Origin: Chrysomallon squamiferum
Taxonomy: Eukaryota > Mollusca > Gastropoda > Neomphalida > Peltospiridae
Reading direction: 5' to 3'
Assembly (NCBI GenBank): GCA_012295275.1
Contig: CM022679.1
Coordinates: 186,001-250,000, forward strand
Length of the DNA: 64,000 nucleotides
Both the position numbers and the translations under genes were made by a program. The notes below the pieces were generated by a model that saw only the letters and a program-made list of their open reading frames with translations, did not search any database and was not told the origin of the DNA. Position 1 is the stretch's first letter; every line of letters starts with the position of its first letter. Below are positions 57,962 through 64,000 of this stretch, piece after piece.

Positions 57962-58961
57962 AAAATAAAAAAATTAATAAAAATTTAGTAAAACAATGCA
58001 AAACAGTTAAAAAAAAGCATTTAAGCATGTAATATAATTTTGTATTAATGTAACTAATACGTAATGAACATGTTACAGTTATTTTAAACAAATTATTTAC
58101 TAATTTATGCATAATTTTAAAATAGTTTTAAAATACATTAATTAAATTAATTTACATATAAGGTCTTGCTTAAAATAATTTTATAAAACCATTTAAATTT
58201 TAAAAAGTAAATAATATAAATAATTATATTTAAAAAAAAAATTAAAATCCATTATTATATTACTCACTCAGTTTTTCCAAAACCATTTAACATTTTAAAA
58301 AGTAAATAATATAAATAATTACATTTAAAAAAAAAAATTAAAATCCATTATTATATTACTCACTCAGTTTTTCCTTCTTTGAGTAGCAAACGAGCAACAT
58401 TTCTTTCTTTTTCTAAATTAGCATTTATTTTCTTCTGATATTGTTTAAGACTGTCACGCTGTTGTTTCAGTTGCTGGAATAAAAAAAAAAAAAAAAAAAA
58501 TAAGAACAAAAATAAACTAAACAGCTGTAAGACTGGTAACACTTTTTACGAATTATATCGGTGTTCAGACTGTAATGTTTCATGAATATCGGTATCCTGC
58601 ATCAATTTGATCAAATCAAGTCTATAGCAGCGATGTTGTATTATAATTTATATATAATATTTATATGAACAGCGTAATTTATATGAGTTATTATATAGGC
58701 GTGACTAAATATATATTTGTGCGTGCATATATGTGTAAAATGAACGCGAACCTGACCTGTAGCCATATAATGATATATCTAATTAATTATATTGCAATTT
58801 ACACAGCTTCCTACTTTTAGAGTAAAAAAAAAAAAAAAAAAAAATGTGGTTACTTATATATTTTCTTATCATGTGCTAAGTTGTCATAAACTAACTAGAA
58901 TAGCCTTGTCTTGCTCTGTAACTCTAGATGTCTTATCTTTTTTTCCAAAGAGATTTCCCAT
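55426..58961 (-). CDS. CHMP6: Charged multivesicular body protein 6 (ESCRT-III)
   Basis: ESCRT-III subunit (VPS20 orthologue) that links ESCRT-II to the CHMP4 filament on endosomal membranes. Eight exons give 206 aa (human 201): 58961-58896, 58473-58364, 57866-57779, 57292-57206, 56796-56731, 56215-56135, 55827-55755, 55475-55426. It starts MGNLFGKKDK, with the Gly2 N-myristoylation signal. The basic helical hairpin contains QLKQQRDSLKQYQKKI and AKLLLRKKKFQEGLL; the acidic half has EIDELLSGGLTEEDEQDVL. The VPS4-binding region carries two LPEV cores (169-172 and 181-184) where human CHMP6 has one. It ends RPVEAVEAS, like the human tail. Exon 2's donor region has been tandemly duplicated downstream. 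Head to head with PIGX, about 710 bases between start codons. Confidence 0.96.
56225..56575. repeat. About 40-bp array in CHMP6 intron 5
   Basis: Eight to nine copies of a unit containing ATATCAATAAACTTGTTATC and AACTTTCTTTATAACA, starting about 10 bases from the acceptor of exon 6 (56215). Confidence 0.9.
57410..57695. repeat. About 32-bp array in CHMP6 intron 3
   Basis: Units of AGTGTGAATTGTAAGTAAGT and TTATACAGAT, about nine copies, the rightmost three nearly identical. Confidence 0.85.
57904..57962. repeat. (AAT)n microsatellite in CHMP6 intron 2
   Basis: Trinucleotide run of about 17 units passing into AAATAAAT. Confidence 0.9.
58185..58374 (-). repeat. Tandem duplication of the CHMP6 exon 2 donor
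   Basis: Two adjacent copies of about 95 bp. Both contain CATTATTATATTACTCACTC AGTTTTTCC on the plus strand (words given in two parts), so the last 11 coding bases of exon 2 plus the GTGAGT donor occur twice: the real donor at 58363 and a decoy near 58267. Confidence 0.85.
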
Positions 58962-59167
58962 CCTGTTAGGCTTAGCTTAAAATATTTGTTATCTTATTTT
59001 ACACACATTATTTTCATCTTTTAACCGGAAGGATGTACTTACGAACTAGCAACGGGGTAAACATTTGTTTGTGCTTTCATTGGTCCTTCGTACCGTGTAT
59101 TTCATGAATTATGCACGTGTATATCACAACATTTTTTTATAGACGTGTTAGGTGACGTTTCTCGGTC

Positions 59168-59198
<31 letters not shown>

Positions 59199-59671
59199 AG
59201 AAGAAGAAAAAAAAAGAAGAAAAAACAGACAGATAAAAGAAGACAAACTTGAAACTAAAAATCTGTCGCTTAGTCTGACATCGTAAGACAGCTATAAAAC
59301 GCAAATTAAAACAGTATAATATAAATATATAAATTTAACGACTATTTTTTGTTTTCTTTGTCACAGAAATTATAGTCAAAGAAGACAAAATATTAACAAA
59401 TTAGCAGAATCTTCTGTATGTATTCAGGGACATATTTGGAGATGAAATATTTTTTGATACTGGTGTCACTGAGGACTGGCTAGAACGAATAATGCCATTT
59501 GCATGAGACGAAGTACTAACCACAAAACCAATAGCTCTAGCCGAACGTAGAAACCAGACGTACAAACATACGCCTACATGTGGAGAGAGAGAGAGAGTAA
59601 AACGTTCAGTAACAATTCGTGTATTTTTCTTTTATTTATTTATTTATTTATTTATTTTAGGAAACTGTCAT
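58962..59671. other. Divergent promoter region of CHMP6 and PIGX
   Basis: No exon. It contains a poly(A) and GAAG-rich stretch (59167-59225), an ATTTGCAT octamer at 59494-59501, and an (ATTT)n run up to 59659 that ends in TTTTAG just before PIGX. Confidence 0.5.
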
Positions 59672-61878
59672 ATGGACGTGACACGTATGTTAAAAAACGT
59701 CATGATGTGTACTGTCCTGTTTGTTAACTATGTCACTAGTGACAAGCCTCGTTTAAAAAGACATCTAACAAAAAATGGATTCCATAGGTTTGAATTAAAA
59801 TTATATATATGTAATTAATATTACAAAATAAGGATGTTTATTTTAAAACTTTCAGTAATATACAAACTAAGTAAATATTTGACTGTTTTAACAGGATTAA
59901 TTTTAATTCATATAGAAACAAATTTGATGCTAAATAATGTTTACATCTTAATATAATTGGATAAAATGTACATCATAGTAAATAATTTGATTTTAGTTAA
60001 ATATAATTAAGAGCTATTTTTTCAGAGGTTCGAAGTAATTTATAATTTGTTGCTTAAGTGCTGAGCTGTATGAAGGAACACTATTTAGATATATATATAT
60101 ATGATAACAGTAACCTATGGTTTGAAAAGTCATCAAATATAAAATCATATCAGATAAAGTTAATATTAAAAGGTTAGATGAAGTTAAATTAAAATGTTAG
60201 ATATTGTTAATATTAAATGTTAGATATTGTTCATATTAAACTGTTAGAAATTATGTTCATATTAAAATGTTAGATAGAGTTAATATTAAAATGTATTTTC
60301 AGAGATCTGGTAACACATGTTGAGTGGGAGATGACAGCATTTCTTGGAGCTGTGTTGGAAAACTGTAATTTACTTTTAAAAGAGACATTGCCAGCTGCAG
60401 TGTACGTTGATCCATTTCAGTTCAACTCTCTTCAGCCCTTTGGAGGACCACAGGTGCTTTTGAAAAAAAAAAACATTTCTTAATCCTTTGCACTCCATTT
60501 TTATTTGTGACTGAATTAAAATGACATGAGGTTTCAAAAAATATTCCTACAAAGTGATTGTGGAATATAATCAGTGTTATAATTACATATTCATTTTGTT
60601 AATTATAAAATCTTGTTCCAGCCATACTGAGGCTGTGCATGTGTGTACTGTATGTGGGATGGTGCACATAAAAAATAACTTGCTGCTCACTGGAAAGATG
60701 ATTTCCACTCTTGTTATCTGACAGAGTAAAGCACATCTGATGTCATGTAAGTAAAATGTGTCATTAAGCATTTCCTTCCTACAATTAGAAATAAAGTATG
60801 CAATGTTTATTTTAGGTTTTAATCGACCAGAAAGTTGACATAGAAACCCCTGAGTACAGTTCCTCACCACTGACTCTGTATGTATTCATACGCCTGTATA
60901 CAGTGCACAGAGGAATACAGAAACACATGACCAACGTCAGCCTGCCACTACATGTGAGATATCATCGTCCCTCCAACAGGCAGGGTTTGGAGTACGTGAA
61001 CACAGTAATTAACAACCCAGAAGTTTTCACCAACTGTTCTGTGGAAGGTAAAATCGGTGACGTTCTTAAGATACAATTAAACTCAAAACATTTCCTAAAT
61101 AATTTATATGCATGAAAATATCTAAATAACAGTCAGTTGAATGTGGACAGCCACGTGTTTAAATATTGCAAATTTCATCGTTTTTATTTGCTTAAGTGTT
61201 AATAAATGTGTTATGTAAAATATATTGTTACATAAACTAAATGTATTCTTATATAAATTAAATGTGTTGTATAATAAATAAATGTCTTGTTACATAAAAT
61301 AAATAAATGTGTTATTATATAAAAAAATGTGTTCTTATATAAAATAAACGTATTGTTATGTAAAATAAATAAATGTGTTATTACATAAAATAAATAATGT
61401 CTTGTTAAAGGTTCTGAAGGTCTGGCTGTATTGGCCTGTGATTATCTCAATACCTCTCTCTGCTGGTGGCATCAACATCCAACACAATCAGTAAATTTTT
61501 TATTTTTAAAATGTATTTTCATGATGTATATCAGAGCTCATACCAGCAAATCATATGAAATGAAATGTTTCTAAAAAGTACAAGTATTAGAATCAATTTT
61601 TAAATTAAAATGTTTTGATTGTAACTTGTACTTCATTTATAGATTAAATATAAGATTATTTAATTTATAAAAATAATTTGAAATTTGTTTGGAATATATT
61701 CTATAAATTTTTTATATTACAGATCTCTAGTGCCATTAAAATAACAGTTCCTGTTGGTCAGAAGAGTCACATGACATTGGTTGTCATAGGAACACTGTTG
61801 GTAACTGTTGCAGGTTGTCTGTTTGTTGTTTATACAGTGATTACCAAAGACTTGACAATGAAGAAAAAGAAAACCTAA
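59672..61878 (+). CDS. PIGX: GPI mannosyltransferase I stabilising subunit PIG-X
   Basis: ER membrane partner that stabilises PIG-M, which adds the first mannose to the GPI anchor. Five exons give 244 aa (human 258): 59672-59787, 60303-60453, 60816-61047, 61411-61490, 61723-61878. A short hydrophobic N-terminal segment (MMCTVLFVNYV) may act as the signal sequence. The lumenal PIG-X/PBN1 domain shows GFHRDLVTHVEW, LPAAVYVDPFQFNSLQPFGG, VDIETPEYSSSPLTLYVF and the diagnostic RYHRPS, then VNNPEVF. Asn-X-Ser/Thr sites are present. A single transmembrane helix (about 211-233) precedes a tail ending KKKKT, which fits a KKXX ER-retrieval signal. The start was chosen because it is the first ATG of the exon whose last codons read GFHR and join RDL in frame. 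AATAAA at 62040 is the likely poly(A) signal. Confidence 0.93.
61180..61405. repeat. AT-rich tandem array in PIGX intron 3
   Basis: Irregular 20-30 base units of ATAAAATAAATAAATGTGTT and GTTATATAAA. The last copy ends about 15 bases before the acceptor of exon 4. Confidence 0.75.
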
Positions 61879-62745
61879 ACATTTCTGAATTAGGTGATGT
61901 GAATGTTGCTGAATGTCACCAAATAAGTTATCTTTATTTTTAATTTATTTATTTTTTTTTTTTCATGCAAAGAACTTCATTTTCAGTTGTGTTGGTTGTT
62001 ACTGTTTACTTCATTATATTTATAATTATATTATTTTGAAATAAAGATTTTATTTGTTAACTTTTTTTTATCCAATTATTGCTGAAATTAAGACAAAATC
62101 TAAAAAAATAAAGCATTTTAGAAATACTTGTCAATAGATGAAAATGGTTATTAACACAAATATTCTTTAAGAATAAACTGAATAATGCTATTATACTGAT
62201 TTCACTGATACAGAAGAGAAAATGTCTCACAAAAGTGAAAGACAACCATCTGATATTTCAGTTTCTCTCTAATAATTTACCTATCTGAGCACATCTCTAT
62301 CATATCTATTTGTTTTTATCATATTTTATTGCTATTCATTGTAAAAATATGCCTTTACATTAACTGAATCATAAAATGAAAAGATTGATTTGTCATGGAT
62401 ACTATTTGCAAAGTAAATCTGTTGATGGATACAAAACAAACAAGATGTATACTGTAGATCTATAAAATGAATTTATTTGCATGTGTAATGAAAAATTTAT
62501 AATTGCTTTTATTACCTATAATACACTGAGGAGTGTGAATGCCAGTTTGTTATGTACAAATAAACAAATGTTGACAGCATGCATTCTTCCCAGGCAATGA
62601 CGAGCTTAAATAAATAACAAATGCTCCTAAAGGTGAAAAAAGTAACAAATGCACTGATACGATATACAGATGAAATGAAAAAGTTGATTGGTATGACAAG
62701 GTTTTGCTACACTCTACGTTTCCAGTCTGTACAGTAATAAATAAT
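61879..62745. other. Tail-to-tail spacer, PIGX and BPTF 3' UTRs
   Basis: AT-rich, no exon. Plus-strand AATAAA at 62040 serves PIGX; a minus-strand AATAAA near 62472 could serve BPTF. Confidence 0.55.
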
Positions 62746-64000
62746 TCAGAATCTTTCCCGCATGGATTTTAATCTCTGAGCAAAAAATGTTTCCAACACC
62801 TCAGCACACTGGAAAAACGGAGAGTCATGTGGGTTGTAGAAACGACAATTGTCAAATATTTTTGTAACATCTTTTACGAAATCATTGAGTTTCTTGTACA
62901 TCTTTGAATTAAGTCGCTTCTCCACAGTAGACAAATCTGAAATAAAACATTTTTAAATTTCAGTTTAAACAGTGACATCTGTACACTTCAGTTTAAACAC
63001 AGTAACATTTATACACATCAGTTTAAACACAGTAACATTTATACACATCAGTTTAAACACAGTAACATTTGTATGCTTCAGTTTAAACAGTAACATCTAT
63101 ACACTTCAGTTTAAACAGAGTAACATTTATAAATAACAAAAACACACATTTTGTAAAACAAAATCAGTCTGTTTTTAATCCTCTGACAATTTGTTTCTTT
63201 ATGTTAAAAAACCCTCCAACAAAAGAAAAATATCAAAGTAAGTTAATACTACAGATTGATTGTTAAATTCAAGAATGAAACTTTTTAATGTTGATTCACT
63301 CACCCATGGGATCTTTGACAACTTGATAATAATCAGGGACTTCCTTGGGGTCCACGGGTTCCAAAAATGGCCATGCCATCTTGTGTGACTGGAAAAAATA
63401 CGTATATTTTAAGAATTTTTTTACTCTTTTCATTAGACAGTAAACAATCATTGATAAATAAAAAAAATATTCCAATTGGTTAGATATTTTCTTCTTTATT
63501 ACTGTTTCAGTATTGAACACTGAAACATATAATTTAACAAAATACTGTTTTTATTACTTTGTACTAACAGATCAGTTTTATGTACAAAGAATACCTGCTG
63601 TATTTTCTTTAAAATTCTGTTTTCTCTGTTTTTCATATTTAACAAAATACTGTTTTTATTCCTGTGCCCTAACAGATCAAAGTTTTATATACAAAATACC
63701 TGCAGACTTCTGAGTAGTCGTCTGAGACATTCATACTCCTTGTCAGTGAGAGACTGCTGTGTAATAGGAGACTGCATCTCCTTCTGCTCACAGTTTGGAC
63801 ACAGGTAAGTGTCCATGCGGTCAGCCTCCTGTTTTGAGATCCCTACACACTCACCATGAAACCAGTCTTGACAGCGGTCACATCCAATGTAAAATCTTAA
63901 AACAAAATTTTAACATCAATCACATCCAGTGAAAAATCTTAATAAAACAAAATTTTAACATCAATCACATCCAATGTAAAATCTTAATAAAACAAAATAT
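62746..64000 (-). CDS. BPTF: BPTF / NURF301, C-terminal end (partial)
   Basis: Last part of the large NURF subunit that reads H3K4me3 (PHD) and acetylated H4 (bromodomain). Three exons are in the window: 63895-63700, 63388-63304, 62936-62746; the 5' part lies beyond 64000. The first visible exon starts inside the PHD finger ([19 protein letters not shown], retaining the Tyr and Trp of the aromatic cage) and ends [18 protein letters not shown]. The next gives the ZA loop with WPFLEPVDP and YYQVVKDPM; the last gives [23 protein letters not shown] with the acetyl-lysine-binding Asn, and ends LKSMRERF. All key bromodomain residues are intact. Comparable intron positions and phases (2, 0, 1) equal those of the BPTF-like gene at 42582-49613. 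Both the donor and the acceptor of the PHD exon have tandem copies in the flanking introns. Confidence 0.95.
62960..63125. repeat. About 38-bp array in the last BPTF intron
   Basis: Four to five copies of CAGTTTAAACACAGTAACAT plus TTATACACAT. Confidence 0.85.
63536..63712 (-). repeat. Tandem duplication spanning the donor of the BPTF PHD exon
   Basis: Two diverged copies of a unit with TTTAACAAAATACTGTTTTT, CTAACAGATCA, and AATACCTGC. The right copy contains the true donor (CTGCAG|GTATTT on the minus strand, 63700/63699); the left copy near 63590 has a matching CAGCAG|GTATTC decoy. Confidence 0.7.
63878..64000 (-). repeat. Tandem copies of the acceptor of the BPTF PHD exon
   Basis: Three units of about 45 bp: TCACATCCAATGTAAAATCT followed by TAA(TA)AAACAAAATTTTAAC. 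The left unit contains the true exon start (63895) and acceptor; the next two (near 63940 and 63985) carry copies of the first 15 or so coding bases and of the AG. The array runs to the window edge. Confidence 0.85.

Noticed and set aside
59494-59501. ATTTGCAT octamer as an snRNA/POU element
   Set aside because: No snRNA-like sequence or second element nearby; a lone octamer is expected by chance at this composition.
62746-64000. The two BPTF-like loci as an assembly artefact (same gene placed twice)
   Set aside because: The PHD and bromodomain sequences differ at many residues and the introns are unrelated, so they are separate loci.

Overview
The window is eukaryotic, AT-rich and intron-dense. 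Genes are split into short exons with GT-AG junctions, there are many microsatellites and minisatellites, and there is no operon structure. Gene content (axonemal tektin-4 and CFAP52, FOXK, BPTF, SAFB, ATG12, CHMP6, PIGX) is that of a bilaterian animal. Compact introns and abundant AAT/TG repeats suggest a marine invertebrate, perhaps a lophotrochozoan such as a mollusc; that placement is inference only. Exon models were built by hand: each join was checked for splice dinucleotides, phase continuity and an uninterrupted reading frame.

Layout. 1-1107 (-): 5' exons of an unidentified coiled-coil protein running off the left edge. 1674-15033 (+): a SAFB/SLTM-like nuclear RNA/DNA-binding protein, 20 exons, with a 1.6 kb minisatellite in one intron. 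16699-19819 (-): tektin-4, 6 exons, tail to tail with SAFB. 19820-26080: no gene recognised; the right part is probably the FOXK 3' UTR. 26081-31557 (-): FOXK, 8 exons. 34002-39971 (+): CFAP52, 12 exons. 42582-49613 (+): a short BPTF-like gene, 12 exons, with two PHD fingers and a degenerate bromodomain. 52553-54121 (+): ATG12. 55426-58961 (-): CHMP6. 59672-61878 (+): PIGX. 62746-64000 (-): the 3' end of the true BPTF gene, continuing past the right edge.

Themes. Tektin-4 and CFAP52 are both ciliary doublet-microtubule proteins, and each has an RFX X-box-like site 80-100 bp upstream of its start codon. The small BPTF-like gene lies inverted relative to BPTF, 13 kb away, and shares the three intron positions that can be compared, so it looks like a DNA-level partial duplicate whose reader pockets have been altered. 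ATG12, CHMP6 and PIGX lie between the two copies. CHMP6 and PIGX are head to head; ATG12/CHMP6 and PIGX/BPTF are tail to tail.

Repeats. Three copies of a short MITE-like element with terminal inverted repeats are present. At least five exon-intron boundaries have been copied in tandem into the neighbouring intron, leaving decoy splice sites. I consider the altered BPTF-like gene and these boundary duplications the most interesting items. No rRNA, tRNA, CRISPR array or intact transposon gene was recognised.
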